Virus record (IMG/VR): IMGVR_UViG_3300028556_000002
Span: 1 to 57,933 of that record
Strand: one strand, 5' to 3'
Length of the DNA stretch: 57,933 nt
From: a virus
Of this stretch, positions 23,171 to 31,155 are shown piece by piece. The notes under the pieces are model-generated. The model was not told the origin of the DNA. It was given only the letters and a program-made list of their open reading frames with translations, and made no database searches. Every line of letters starts with the position of its first letter. Within the stretch, counting starts at the first letter, position 1. Made by a program: the position numbers and the translations under genes.

Positions 23171-23725
23171 TCAGGCTTCTGAGTCGGTCTTCCACTCTTC
23201 AGGGTCGCCTGGCTCCCACGGCAGCGGCTTCAACCCTCGCTGCCGCCGCTTGAACTGCTCCCACTCCCGGACCGTCCGACGCAGCTCCTCGTGGTCGTGC
23301 GGCTTGCCGGGGTCCTCGGGATCGATGATCAGGAAGGTGATGATCCGGGCGCCGTTGCCGACGGTCAGGTCGTAGCGCTCAGTATCGAGAAGCTCGCCGC
23401 CCTCCACCTCCAGGCGCACACGCACGGGAATGCGGTCCTTCAGCGGAGGCAGCGGGGTCGGCGCGTCCGCGACGGTCGGTTTGTCGGCAGGAGGTGCCCC
23501 TTTCCGCCGGAGGACGCCTTCCAGGGTTCCCTGGGGCCATTCGAACGCGTGATCGATAGCCTGGAGTGGTCCGATGGGTGGTTTTTTGTACGAGTGGGCG
23601 CCTTCGAGGTTCTTGATGGTGCCCTGCGAGACGTTGGACCTCTTTGCCAGCTCGCTCTGTGACCACTTCCGGCGCGCACGTTCCACACGGATGGCTCCGG
23701 CGAGCTCGTCCCAGTCGTATGTCAC
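23171..23725 (-). CDS. HTH (XRE) repressor, immunity candidate
   Basis: The product has 184 residues from the GTG at 23725; upstream frame is rejected because the divergent operators lie there. Residues 8-58 form an XRE helix-turn-helix (LAGAIRVERARRKWSQSELAKRSNVSQGTIKNLEG). Residues 95-184 hold a strand-rich domain (RIPVRVRLEVEGGELLDTERYDL... RIITFLIID) and a basic tail, without the Ser-Lys autoproteolysis signature I would expect of a LexA-type repressor. It is divergent from a Cro-like gene, the classic immunity switch layout. Confidence 0.75.
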   Translation of the reverse strand: MTYDWDELAGAIRVERARRKWSQSELAKRSNVSQGTIKNLEGAHSYKKPPIGPLQAIDHAFEWPQGTLEGVLRRKGAPPADKPTVADAPTPLPPLKDRIPVRVRLEVEGGELLDTERYDLTVGNGARIITFLIIDPEDPGKPHDHEELRRTVREWEQFKRRQRGLKPLPWEPGDPEEWKTDSEA

Positions 23726-23920
23726 GGTTCCATGATGCCCGATCGATAGGCACCACAGAACAGCCATGACCAGCTTTTGACCAGGACGAGCAACCCCGAT
23801 TGGCGCGCAAGTGGTTCCTGTGCGCCCATCCGGCCAAACATTGCTCAATGGGAACCACCCTGGCAAGGAACTCTACTTAGAGGTCTTGCGTTCTGAGTAA
23901 CTGGTTCCTATCTTAGGAAC
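23726..23920. promoter_or_regulatory. Divergent immunity operator region
   Basis: The 195-base gap between repressor and Cro-like gene holds several GGTTCC/GGAACC half-sites: 23726-23733, 23813-23819, 23850-23856, 23865-23871, plus the full palindrome GTTCCTA-TCT-TAGGAAC at 23904-23920. GTGGTTCC (23811-23818) and GGAACCAC (23851-23858) form an 8-bp inverted pair. The full site overlaps the rightward -10 box and reaches the GTG start, so binding would block that promoter. These are the likely repressor and Cro sites. Confidence 0.75.
23886..23914 (+). promoter_or_regulatory. Rightward early promoter (leaderless)
   Basis: TTGCGT (23886-23891), 17-base spacer, TATCTT (23909-23914), then six bases and the GTG start at 23921. 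Transcription would begin at or next to the start codon, so the mRNA is leaderless. The operator palindrome overlaps the -10 box. Confidence 0.7.
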
Positions 23921-24127
23921 GTGAAGCAACAGAACGGCGCCGCCATCAGGGCGATCCGGACCGCCAAGAAGATCGGCGTCCGGGAGTTCGCACGCAACAC
24001 CGGCTGTAGCCACGGCTTCATCTGCAACGTCGAAGCCGAGCGCGCGTACGTCTCGGTGAAGAAGCTTCAGGACTTCGCGGACGAGCTGAACGTGCCCCTC
24101 GCCGCGATCATGCGGGATCCGTCATGA
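23921..24127 (+). CDS. Cro-like HTH (XRE) protein
   Basis: The product has 68 residues and consists almost only of an XRE fold (IRAIRTAKKIGVREFARNTGCSHGFICNVEAERAYVSV). The GTG start lies six bases after the -10 box and abuts the operator palindrome. Divergent from the repressor, it is the probable Cro or early antirepressor regulator. Stop overlaps the next ATG (ATGA). Confidence 0.75.
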   Translation: MKQQNGAAIRAIRTAKKIGVREFARNTGCSHGFICNVEAERAYVSVKKLQDFADELNVPLAAIMRDPS

Positions 24128-24306
24128 CTCCCGACGAGCGACGCCAAGCCGAGCTCGACCGGATCTTCCAACTCGGCTGGGACGACGGCGCCGACGACGC
24201 ACCGCTGACGGACAAGGAAATTGACTTCGTCGTGGCACTGATCGACCCGTCGATCATGCTCCGGCCGCTCACCACCACAGCTACGCCGCTGCCCGCAGCG
24301 GCCTGA
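24124..24306 (+). CDS. Small acidic protein
   Basis: The product has 60 residues, coupled to the Cro-like gene by ATGA overlap. Contains ELDRIFQLGWDDGADDAPLTDKEIDFVVALI. No family recognised. It probably belongs to the first early transcript. Confidence 0.55.
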   Translation: MTPDERRQAELDRIFQLGWDDGADDAPLTDKEIDFVVALIDPSIMLRPLTTTATPLPAAA

Positions 24307-24315
24307 CATGCAAAG

Positions 24316-24348
24316 GGGCCCGAGCCGCCGGCAGCGGACATCGGGCCC
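24316..24348 (+). terminator. Hairpin between switch and early operon
   Basis: GGGCCCGA (24316-24323) and TCGGGCCC (24341-24348) form a perfect 8-bp stem in the gap after the first two early genes. It could be an early terminator at which antitermination acts, or a leader structure for the next gene. Confidence 0.45.
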
Positions 24349-24375
24349 AACGGTCACCTGAGTGAGAGGCAACCC

Positions 24376-24957
24376 GTGAACATCTTCGCACCGCCCAAGC
24401 CCCGGGCCAAGTCCGGGCCCACCGCGGCCCCGGCCTCGCCGCCCCGCGTCCCGTCGTTCGAGGAGGTCCGCTTGACCACCCAGAAGCAGCCGGGCCGCGA
24501 GACCACCCGTACCGGCCCGGCCGCCGGCTTCGACTTCGGCTTCACGCTGCCGGAGATGACCATGGCCGAGATCGCCGCGATGCCGCCCGCCGAGTGGGAG
24601 ACCACCCGCCGGCCGATCGCCGCGATCCAGGCCGAGCTGGGCCCCGACCCGCTGTCCGCCGAGCCGATCCCGCTGACCGACTGGGCCGACGCCCTGCACG
24701 GCATCGAGGTCCACATCATGCGGCGCTACTCGCAGGCGACCGACGCCACGACGCGGCTGTTGAACCGGCACCTGAGCGAGATGCGCCTCCCGGCCATCGC
24801 GGCCAGCCAGGACCTGGAGACCGCGATCGACATGGCGTCGATGGAGGCCGACGGCATCCTGGCGGTGTACGACGCCGAGCGGGCGCAGGCCGAGGCCGAC
24901 ATGGCCGAGCCGCCGGCGATGCTCGCCGACGAGACCACGCCGGCGGTGACCCGATGA
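24376..24957 (+). CDS. Early protein of unknown function
   Basis: The product has 193 residues from GTG with GAGAGG. A Pro-rich N-terminus is followed by a helical domain (MTMAEIAAMPPAEWETTRRPIAAIQAEL, LHGIEVHIMRRYSQATDATTRLLNRHL, LETAIDMASMEADGILAVYDAERAQAEAD). First gene of the coupled early run; stop overlaps the next ATG. No family recognised. Confidence 0.6.
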   Translation: MNIFAPPKPRAKSGPTAAPASPPRVPSFEEVRLTTQKQPGRETTRTGPAAGFDFGFTLPEMTMAEIAAMPPAEWETTRRPIAAIQAELGPDPLSAEPIPLTDWADALHGIEVHIMRRYSQATDATTRLLNRHLSEMRLPAIAASQDLETAIDMASMEADGILAVYDAERAQAEADMAEPPAMLADETTPAVTR

Positions 24958-25169
24958 GCCCCCAGATCACCATCGGCAACGAGGTCGCCGTGAAGGACGG
25001 CCGCCAGGTCGGCCCGCGCTGGCCCGGTGCGCTGCCCAGCTCGCAGGGCTCGCGGTTCGTGCTCGACGTGTGCGGCGTGGCCGCGTTCATCGGGCGCGGC
25101 CCGCTGTCGCTGTTCGGCTACACCACCCCGATCTCGAACCTGCGCCGGGCGGAGGTGACGTCGCGATGA
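24954..25169 (+). CDS. Small early protein
   Basis: The product has 71 residues from ATG 24954, coupled on both sides by ATGA overlaps. It looks like a small strand-rich domain (QITIGNEVAVKDG, SRFVLDVCGVAAFIGRG). Function unknown. Confidence 0.55.
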   Translation: MSPQITIGNEVAVKDGRQVGPRWPGALPSSQGSRFVLDVCGVAAFIGRGPLSLFGYTTPISNLRRAEVTSR

Positions 25170-25948
25170 GCAACTTCGACCTGCACTGCGATGAGGGCAC
25201 GGCTCTGCTGCTGGACAAGCTCAAGGGCATCACCGACGACGCCAACGAGGCCCGCCGCCGCGAGCTCGACGCCATCAAGGCGCCGCTGCCGCCGACCATG
25301 TTCCCCGACGAGTACGCCGACCACCGCACGGAGGCCGACCGGCAGTACGCGCTGGCGTACCGCTGCGAGCAGCTGATCGAGGAGATCAACGCCACGGGGC
25401 TGTTCGACCGGCTCGACGCCGAGGACGAGGCGCTGCGGGTGGCCACCGAGCACTCCCGCAACGACATTACCGAGGCGGCAAGCCCCGAAGAGGCCACGGG
25501 CTTCGCCCTCGGCGACACGGTGAACGTCTCCAACTCCGAGCACGACCACTTCGGAGCTCGCGGCACCGTCACCGCCCTGTTTAGCGACGGCCGCGTCACG
25601 GTCAAGTTCAACGACGACGGCGACATCGCGACGCTGCGCGCGGCATCGCTGATGCCGTACACGATGTTCATCGCCCAGTCGCAGGACTGGTTCGACATGT
25701 CTGAAGCGGCCCACGTCAAGTACCTCGCCGGGATGACCACGTCCGTTCCGGGCGCCAACAACGAAACGATCGACGCCGGGGAGGAGTGGCGCCTCGCCGA
25801 GCGCAAGCACCAGAACTGGGTCGCCGCCGAGCCCGAGCACTTCGACGCGGCCGAGGCCGAGGACGTCGCCCGGATCAAGCACGAGATGGACGTCGAGGCG
25901 GGCGCGGAATGCGACCCCGAGACCTGCGTGTACTGCGGGGGTGCGTGA
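25166..25948 (+). CDS. Early protein with KOW/SH3-like domain
   Basis: The product has 260 residues. Helical N-terminus (residues 1-95), then a small barrel at about 110-160 (FALGDTVNVSNSEHDHFGARG, GRVTVKFNDDGDIATL) like the SH3/KOW fold of nucleic-acid or ribosome-binding proteins. Helical C-terminus ends in CDPETCVYCGG, a possible metal site. ATG 25166 is chosen for the ATGA overlap. Confidence 0.55.
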   Translation: MSNFDLHCDEGTALLLDKLKGITDDANEARRRELDAIKAPLPPTMFPDEYADHRTEADRQYALAYRCEQLIEEINATGLFDRLDAEDEALRVATEHSRNDITEAASPEEATGFALGDTVNVSNSEHDHFGARGTVTALFSDGRVTVKFNDDGDIATLRAASLMPYTMFIAQSQDWFDMSEAAHVKYLAGMTTSVPGANNETIDAGEEWRLAERKHQNWVAAEPEHFDAAEAEDVARIKHEMDVEAGAECDPETCVYCGGA

Positions 25949-26274
25949 TGGCTACCGGCCCCGAGCACTACCGCGAGGCCGAGCGGCTGGACGCCGCGGC
26001 CGCAGCCGCCTTCAAGGCGGTCCGACCGGAGACGGCCACCTTCATGGCCCACCGTGCGCAGGTCCACGCGACCCTCGCGCAGGCCGCCGCGACCGCCATG
26101 AGCACCGACATGGGTGAGATCGACTTCGAGGCCTGGGACGCCGTCTGCGGCGTCCAGGAGGACGAGCACGACGAGGACCAGGAGGTCGATGACCTCGCCG
26201 AGGCCGACGCCTGGAACGAGGCCGACGCGGACTACGCCGCGTCGCTGGAGCCGGGAATCGAGGCGGACCTGTGA
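25948..26274 (+). CDS. Acidic early protein
   Basis: The product has 108 residues from ATG 25948. Ala-rich helix, then a very acidic half (EDEHDEDQEVDDLAEADAW). Acidic small proteins in early phage operons sometimes mimic DNA, but nothing here proves that. Stop overlaps the next GTG. Confidence 0.55.
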   Translation: MATGPEHYREAERLDAAAAAAFKAVRPETATFMAHRAQVHATLAQAAATAMSTDMGEIDFEAWDAVCGVQEDEHDEDQEVDDLAEADAWNEADADYAASLEPGIEADL

Positions 26275-26522
26275 GCGCCATCGACTACGAGACCGGCGAG
26301 CGCGTGTACGTCGCCCAGCGCGGCACCGACGGGCCGTCCGGCAGCGCCACCGTCACCGGCACCGGCCTCGACGGCATCGGCTGCCCGATCGCCACGGTCC
26401 TGCTCGACGAGTACGTGACCAGCACCATGGGCCGGATGGCCGGCCGCGATGCCTCAGGCCGCAGTTGGCGTGAGTGGACCGTCCAGACCAGCCAGCTGCG
26501 ACTCCTGGAGCGTGCCGCATGA
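26271..26522 (+). CDS. Small strand-rich early protein
   Basis: The product has 83 residues from GTG. Begins GERVYVAQRGTDGPSGSATVTG and continues PIATVLLDEYV, suggesting a small barrel. Coupled to neighbours by GTGA and ATGA overlaps. Function unknown. Confidence 0.55.
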   Translation: MSAIDYETGERVYVAQRGTDGPSGSATVTGTGLDGIGCPIATVLLDEYVTSTMGRMAGRDASGRSWREWTVQTSQLRLLERAA

Positions 26523-26938
26523 CGACGTCGACCCTGCCCCGCGTGGCCGCCCTCGTCTGGGACGCCGGCCCGTACTATGCCGCCCGCTCGATCCTGCACG
26601 CCCCGGACGAGTCGAACATCGTGTGGCTGGCGCGACCCGTGCTGCCGCACGAGTCGTTCCGCTGGGCCGAGGACGCCGAGGTCCGCCGCGAGCACGTCAC
26701 GCTCGACGCCGGTGCCTTTGCGGAGCTGGTGTTCATCTCCGGTGCCGACCCCGACGCGCTCGACGACGACGGCGTGATGGCCGTCGCCGACGCAATGCTG
26801 CGGCGCCTGCGTTGCAACATGCGCGAGTGCGCCGCCGAGGTCGGCGAGGCGATGGGTGAGGGGCGCGAGACCACCGGCGCCCTGTTCTTCCGGTGCGTGA
26901 CGCGCACCTCGCGGCTGTTGCTCGGGGGTGCCGCATGA
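26519..26938 (+). CDS. Early protein of unknown function
   Basis: The product has 139 residues from ATG 26519. Contains AALVWDAGPYYAARSILHAP and a helical C-terminus (MAVADAMLRRLRCNMRECAAEVGEAM) with a CTRTSRLLLGG end. No family recognised. Confidence 0.55.
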   Translation: MTTSTLPRVAALVWDAGPYYAARSILHAPDESNIVWLARPVLPHESFRWAEDAEVRREHVTLDAGAFAELVFISGADPDALDDDGVMAVADAMLRRLRCNMRECAAEVGEAMGEGRETTGALFFRCVTRTSRLLLGGAA

Positions 26939-27291
26939 CGCCCCGCTGGACCGTCGCGCCCTCGGACCGGACTGCGGTTACCGTGGCCGGCCCGGGCCTG
27001 GACGACCTGGTGCACTACGTCGCCGACGCGCTCGCCGAGTCCATCCACTGCGGCGACTCCCGCGCGCAGTCCTGGACCGACTACCTGATCGCCCGCGCCA
27101 ACCTGATCAACGCCATGGACTACGGCATCGAGAGCGTCGGCCTGGAGCACCTGGAGGAGGCCGTCGCCGACGCCTGGGACGCCCTGGCGCCGGATCTGGC
27201 GTCCACGATCCAGCTCGGGATGGCCGAGGCGCGGATGCTCGCCGGGCAGCTGAACGAGGCCGCGGGGCGGATCGGGACGGTGACGGGATGA
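26935..27291 (+). CDS. Helical early protein
   Basis: The product has 118 residues from ATG 26935. After a short strand region it is helical (LDDLVHYVADALAESIHCGDS, HLEEAVADAWDALAPDLAST, AEARMLAGQLNEAAGRIG). Coupled by ATGA overlaps. Function unknown. Confidence 0.55.
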   Translation: MTPRWTVAPSDRTAVTVAGPGLDDLVHYVADALAESIHCGDSRAQSWTDYLIARANLINAMDYGIESVGLEHLEEAVADAWDALAPDLASTIQLGMAEARMLAGQLNEAAGRIGTVTG

Positions 27292-27581
27292 AGGCGACCG
27301 CGTGGGCCGACCAGCAGGCGGCCTCGATTCGACAGAATCGCGGCGGCATCCCGACCGGCGGCGCGCCGGTCGACGCCGCGGCGAGGCTGACCGACCGGTT
27401 CCCGGAGCTGACACCGCAGCAGATCGGCGCCGTCGTCATGGCGACCGGCGAGATCATGAGCGACACCTGGGATTTGCTCAGCGCGGCCGGGAACAGCGAC
27501 GAGGACATGGCGGCGCTGCTGTGCTGCCTGGTCGACACGGCCGGGGAGTACCTGTACGCACCCGAGGGCGGCCCGCGATGA
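27288..27581 (+). CDS. Helical early protein upstream of exonuclease
   Basis: The product has 97 residues from ATG 27288. Contains TDRFPELTPQQIGAVVMATGEIM and DMAALLCCLVDTAGEYL. Directly upstream of and coupled to the YqaJ-type gene, so possibly part of the recombination unit. Function unknown. Confidence 0.55.
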   Translation: MKATAWADQQAASIRQNRGGIPTGGAPVDAAARLTDRFPELTPQQIGAVVMATGEIMSDTWDLLSAAGNSDEDMAALLCCLVDTAGEYLYAPEGGPR

Positions 27582-28495
27582 CCGGGCCCGTGTTCGTGGG
27601 CCGGTTCGAGGTCGGCTCCCCCGAGTGGCACCAGGCGCGAGCCGGTGCCCTCGGGGGCTCCGAGGTCGCCGCCGCGTGCAACCTGTCGACGTTCGAGTCC
27701 GCGTTCTCCCTGTGGCACCGCAAGGCCGGGATGACCGGCCCGATCGAGGACAACAACGAGCTGTACTGGGGCCGGCGCCTCGAGCCGCTGCTGCGCGAGG
27801 AGTTCGCGCGCCGGCACCCCGAGTACCTCGTGGAGTCCGACCTCGGGATGTGGCGCAGCGGCGAGCACCCGTACATGCTGGCCAGCCCCGACGCGCTGCT
27901 GTACCGGCACTCCGGGCTGCCCGAGAAGCGCAGCGTCCCGGAGATCTGGGAGGGCAAGACCGCCCGGATCCGCGACAACTGGGGCCCCGACGGCAGCGAC
28001 GACGTGCCGGTGTACTACCGGGCGCAGGGCCTGTGGAACTGCATGGTCTGGGGCGCCCCCCGGGTTCACTACGGGGTGCTGTTCGCCGGCAGCGAGTACG
28101 CCGAGTTCACCGTCGAGTACGACGAGATGGAAGGGGCGATCCTGCGCGAGCGCGGGCGCCTGTTCGTCCAGTCCCTGCTTGACGGCGTCCGGCCCGAGAT
28201 CGACGGCCACGAGCGCACCTACGAGACGGTCCGCGAGCTCGCCCCCGGCATCGAGGACTACGACATCGAACTCCCCGGCGACATCGCCCTGCCGTACCTG
28301 GAGGCCGTGAAGGCCTACAAGGAGGCCAAGGCCGCCCACCGCATGCACACCGCGCGCGTCGCGGACGCCATCGGCGACGGTCGCCGCGGCTGCTGGATCG
28401 GCGACCCAATCGCCCGCCGGCAGCGCAAGGGCAACGCCGACCCCCATCTGGTCTTCATCTCCGAACCGCGCGAAAAGCAGGTGATCACGGCATGA
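27578..28495 (+). CDS. YqaJ-type (lambda exonuclease-like) recombinase nuclease
   Basis: The product has 305 residues. Motifs of the YqaJ/PD-(D/E)xK family are visible: GGSEVAAACNLS, ELYWGRRLEPLLREEF, the catalytic Asp in ASPDAL, E-x-K in EIWEGKTA, and YYRAQGLWNCMVW. It would resect double-stranded DNA ends 5' to 3' to give single strands for annealing. The next gene is a RecT-type annealing protein, coupled by ATGA, which confirms a two-gene recombination system. Confidence 0.85.
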   Translation: MTGPVFVGRFEVGSPEWHQARAGALGGSEVAAACNLSTFESAFSLWHRKAGMTGPIEDNNELYWGRRLEPLLREEFARRHPEYLVESDLGMWRSGEHPYMLASPDALLYRHSGLPEKRSVPEIWEGKTARIRDNWGPDGSDDVPVYYRAQGLWNCMVWGAPRVHYGVLFAGSEYAEFTVEYDEMEGAILRERGRLFVQSLLDGVRPEIDGHERTYETVRELAPGIEDYDIELPGDIALPYLEAVKAYKEAKAAHRMHTARVADAIGDGRRGCWIGDPIARRQRKGNADPHLVFISEPREKQVITA

Positions 28496-29430
28496 GCAAC
28501 CCCACCATCGGCGCCGCGCTGGCCACGGTCGACAGCTCCCCCCGGGGACTGGTCCAGCAGTACAAGGGCGACTTCGCCATGGTGCTGCCGTCCCACATGA
28601 GCCCCGACGCGTTCGTCCGGGTCGCTCTCGGCGTCCTGCGCCGGAACGACAGGCTGGAGAAGGCGGCCCGCAACGACCCGGGGGCGTTCCTGGCGGCGAT
28701 GCTCGACGCGGCCCGCTTGGGACTGGAGCCGGGCACCGAGCAGTACTGGCTGATCCCGCGCTTTAACAAGCAGCTGGGCAGGGAGATCGTCCACGGCCAG
28801 AAGGGCTACCAGGGCGAGATCGAGCTGATCTACCGCGCCGGGGCGACCGCGACGGTCGTGTGCATGGTCGTGCGCGAGGGCGACGTGTTCGTGTGGACCC
28901 CGGGCGCGCTCGACACCCACGTGCCGCCGCGGTGGAACGGCCCGCAGGAGCGGCCGCTGCACATCGTCGACTGGGACGACGAGGAGCGGGAGAACCGTCC
29001 GCTCAAGCGCGTCTACGCCTACGGCCTGATGAAGGCCGGCGGCACGTCCGTGGTCGTGGTGCTGACCCAATCGCAGGTCATGAAGGCCAAGGCCGTGAAC
29101 AAGACCAAGGACGGCGACGAAGCGCCGTGGGTCAAGTGGGAGGAGGCGATGTGGCTGAAGACCGCACTGCACCGCCTGTCGAAGTTCGTGCCCACGTCCG
29201 CGGAGTACATCGGCGTGAAGCCGGGATCCCAGATGGGCGCGGCACCCGTGAGGGTGATGCTGCCCGCGGGCCAGCCGACGCCGCCCATGCCGTCGAACGA
29301 CGACATGTGGTCCGGCAGCCCGGAGGAGCCGGTCGTCGGCCACGACCACGAGGACGACGACTACCACGGCGACTGCGAGGGCTGCCAGGCCGAGTCCGCG
29401 GCCCTGGACCGTGAGGCGGCACGGTCGTGA
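28492..29430 (+). CDS. recT: RecT-family single-strand annealing protein
   Basis: The product has 312 residues. RecT signatures: FVRVALGVLRRNDRL, FLAAMLDAARLGLEPG, QYWLIPRFNK, HGQKGYQGEIELIYRAG, VWTPG, AMWLKTALHRLSKFVP. It binds single-stranded DNA and anneals it, with the exonuclease upstream supplying substrate. The C-terminal 50 residues are acidic with C-x2-C (DCEGCQAES), probably a partner-binding tail. Confidence 0.9.
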   Translation: MSNPTIGAALATVDSSPRGLVQQYKGDFAMVLPSHMSPDAFVRVALGVLRRNDRLEKAARNDPGAFLAAMLDAARLGLEPGTEQYWLIPRFNKQLGREIVHGQKGYQGEIELIYRAGATATVVCMVVREGDVFVWTPGALDTHVPPRWNGPQERPLHIVDWDDEERENRPLKRVYAYGLMKAGGTSVVVVLTQSQVMKAKAVNKTKDGDEAPWVKWEEAMWLKTALHRLSKFVPTSAEYIGVKPGSQMGAAPVRVMLPAGQPTPPMPSNDDMWSGSPEEPVVGHDHEDDDYHGDCEGCQAESAALDREAARS

Positions 29431-29990
29431 GCGGGCCGCTGCTCAAGCTGCGTCTGGTTGCGGCGGTCGTGGCCTACGGCATCCCAACCACGGTCGAGGC
29501 CGGCATCGAGTACGAGCGGTACCCCGGCGCGGTCGCGCTGTCGGTGCTGCTGCTGGGCGCCGGCGCGTCCTGGGCCGGACTGATGGCCACCCGCGACGCC
29601 GCCGAGGAGACCGCGGCACTCAAGGCCCGGGCCGCGGTCCCGGACCCGGCACGGCCGGACACCGACACGGACGCGCTGATCCGCGCGGCCGCCGAGGCGG
29701 CCTACATCGAGGGCGCCGCCGCCGGCCACGGCCACGGCTACCAGGAGGGCTACGAGGCCGGGTACATCCGGGCCCTGGTGCCCTCAACGGCCCGGCACGG
29801 CACCGCCACCACCGGCGTCGGCATGGCCCCGGCCGCCGACACCGCGGTGATGGACGCCGTCGGCGAGCAGTCCGTGGAGCAGCTGGCGGCGCAGGCCGCC
29901 GAAGACGCGGAGGCGGCGGACCCGTGGGCCGGCTGGGAGGGCTGGTTCGCGGCGATCACCGACGGGCGGGGCGGCAGGGCCGCGGCATGA
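29427..29990 (+). CDS. Membrane-associated early protein
   Basis: The product has 187 residues from GTG 29427. Two hydrophobic segments in residues 5-55 (RLVAAVVAYGIPTTV, AVALSVLLLGAGASWAGLM) suggest a membrane hairpin; the rest is Ala-rich and helical with a His-rich patch (GHGHGYQEGYEAGY). Coupled to RecT. Function unknown. Confidence 0.55.
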   Translation: MSGPLLKLRLVAAVVAYGIPTTVEAGIEYERYPGAVALSVLLLGAGASWAGLMATRDAAEETAALKARAAVPDPARPDTDTDALIRAAAEAAYIEGAAAGHGHGYQEGYEAGYIRALVPSTARHGTATTGVGMAPAADTAVMDAVGEQSVEQLAAQAAEDAEAADPWAGWEGWFAAITDGRGGRAAA

Positions 29991-30241
29991 ACGCCGCCGA
30001 CCGCACCGCACTGGCCGGGCAGACGCTGGGCTCCGCGGACGTCGTGGCCGTCGAGCGGGTGCTGGCCGGACAGCCGGCCGCGCTGACCGAAGCCGACCAG
30101 GCCTACCTCGACACGTGCCTGACCGGCAGCCACGACCAGGCCGCCGACGTGGCCGCCGCTCTGGGCTGCACCCAGACTGCGGTGCTGCGCCGTTACGAGC
30201 GCTTCAAGGACCGCCAGCGGCACAGACCCGGGTCCTCGTAG
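29987..30241 (+). CDS. Small HTH-like protein
   Basis: The product has 84 residues from ATG 29987. Residues 45-75 (SHDQAADVAAALGCTQTAVLRRYERFKDR) look like a helix-turn-helix that could bind DNA. It ends the first early gene block, before a 282-base non-coding gap with strong hairpins. Confidence 0.55.
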   Translation: MNAADRTALAGQTLGSADVVAVERVLAGQPAALTEADQAYLDTCLTGSHDQAADVAAALGCTQTAVLRRYERFKDRQRHRPGSS

Positions 30242-30342
30242 ACCCCGGCGGCGAGTGGTCCCCTCCCTCGTCGCCGGAACCCCGCCGGGATGTTCCCCCC
30301 CCCAAGGCCGCGCCGCCCCCGGGCGCGGGTTCCCGGCGGTCC

Positions 30343-30467
30343 GGCCGCCCACCGCTTCCACCGGCGGTGGGCGGCCCCTAGACCGGCCGCCGGGCCGTCG
30401 CGGGAACCGTCCGGCGGCCGCCGATCCGGCCCCGCCGCCCGTACCGATGCGGGCGGGCGGCGGGGCC
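30343..30467 (+). terminator. Two strong hairpins in a 282-base gap
   Basis: The gap 30242-30523 has no gene. It contains a 13-bp stem (30343-30355 / 30364-30376, 8-nt loop) and a 14-bp stem (30428-30441 / 30454-30467, 12-nt loop), both perfect and almost wholly G/C, plus a run of nine C at 30295-30303. They divide the early region and may be tandem terminators or a structured leader for the gene at 30524. Confidence 0.65.
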
Positions 30468-30523
30468 GCACCACAGACCACACACCCGGCCCCGGGCCGG
30501 TACAGACCTCACAGAGGACACGC

Positions 30524-30856
30524 ATGTCAGGGATCAAGATGGCCGGGGCGCTGCCCCCCGGCCGTGCCAACGGCCTGGGTCCGATCGCTACGGAGCTGAT
30601 CGACAACCCGCAGGGCTACAAGATTGTGCTGGCGATCGTCGACTGCAAGGAGACGAAGACCGACACCGACACCGGCGAGGTCAGCCCCACCCTCCGGATC
30701 CGCCGGATCGAGGCCATCACCGGCGGCGACCGCGCGGAGGCCCAGCGGCTGATGCGCCGGGCGCTGGAGCGCCGCTCCGGGAGCCTGATGCTGCCGCTGG
30801 AGTTCGAGACCGAGCTGGAGTCCGCGTTCACCGACGCCGAGGACGGCAGTCGCTGA
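30524..30856 (+). CDS. Early protein of unknown function
   Basis: The product has 110 residues from ATG with AGAGGA. Residues 20-70 are strand-rich (YKIVLAIVDCKETKTDTDTGE, LRIRRIEAI), then a helix (DRAEAQRLMRRALERRSG). The type is common near replication genes of actinophages, but no role is established here. Stop overlaps the next ATG. Confidence 0.55.
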   Translation: MSGIKMAGALPPGRANGLGPIATELIDNPQGYKIVLAIVDCKETKTDTDTGEVSPTLRIRRIEAITGGDRAEAQRLMRRALERRSGSLMLPLEFETELESAFTDAEDGSR

Positions 30857-31155
30857 TGTCCGCGGCCACCCGCACGGCCAAGCGCCACTATCTGATCGCC
30901 GGCGTGATCGCCCTGAACGGGCCGCTGACGATCCCCGAGCTCGCCCGGATCCTCGGGCGCACCAAGGCGGCGGTCGCGTACGACGTGGGCTGCATGGAGC
31001 ACGAACAGCAGGACCTCGTCTCCGAGTTCGGCCCGCAGGAGTTCAACAAGACGCCGAGCGTGCAGTACCGGCTGGCTAACAAAGGTGAGCGCGCGCAGAA
31101 GGCGCTTCTGCGCGAGGCCGGCGAGCTTGCGGCCGGCCCGGACGGCGCGTCGTGA
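30856..31155 (+). CDS. Winged-helix DNA-binding protein
   Basis: The product has 99 residues. LIAGVIALNGPLTIPELARILGRTKAAVAYDVGCM is a typical winged-helix core and the C-terminus (VQYRLANKGERAQKALL) fits the wing. A probable small transcription regulator of the early operon. Confidence 0.6.
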   Translation: MSAATRTAKRHYLIAGVIALNGPLTIPELARILGRTKAAVAYDVGCMEHEQQDLVSEFGPQEFNKTPSVQYRLANKGERAQKALLREAGELAAGPDGAS

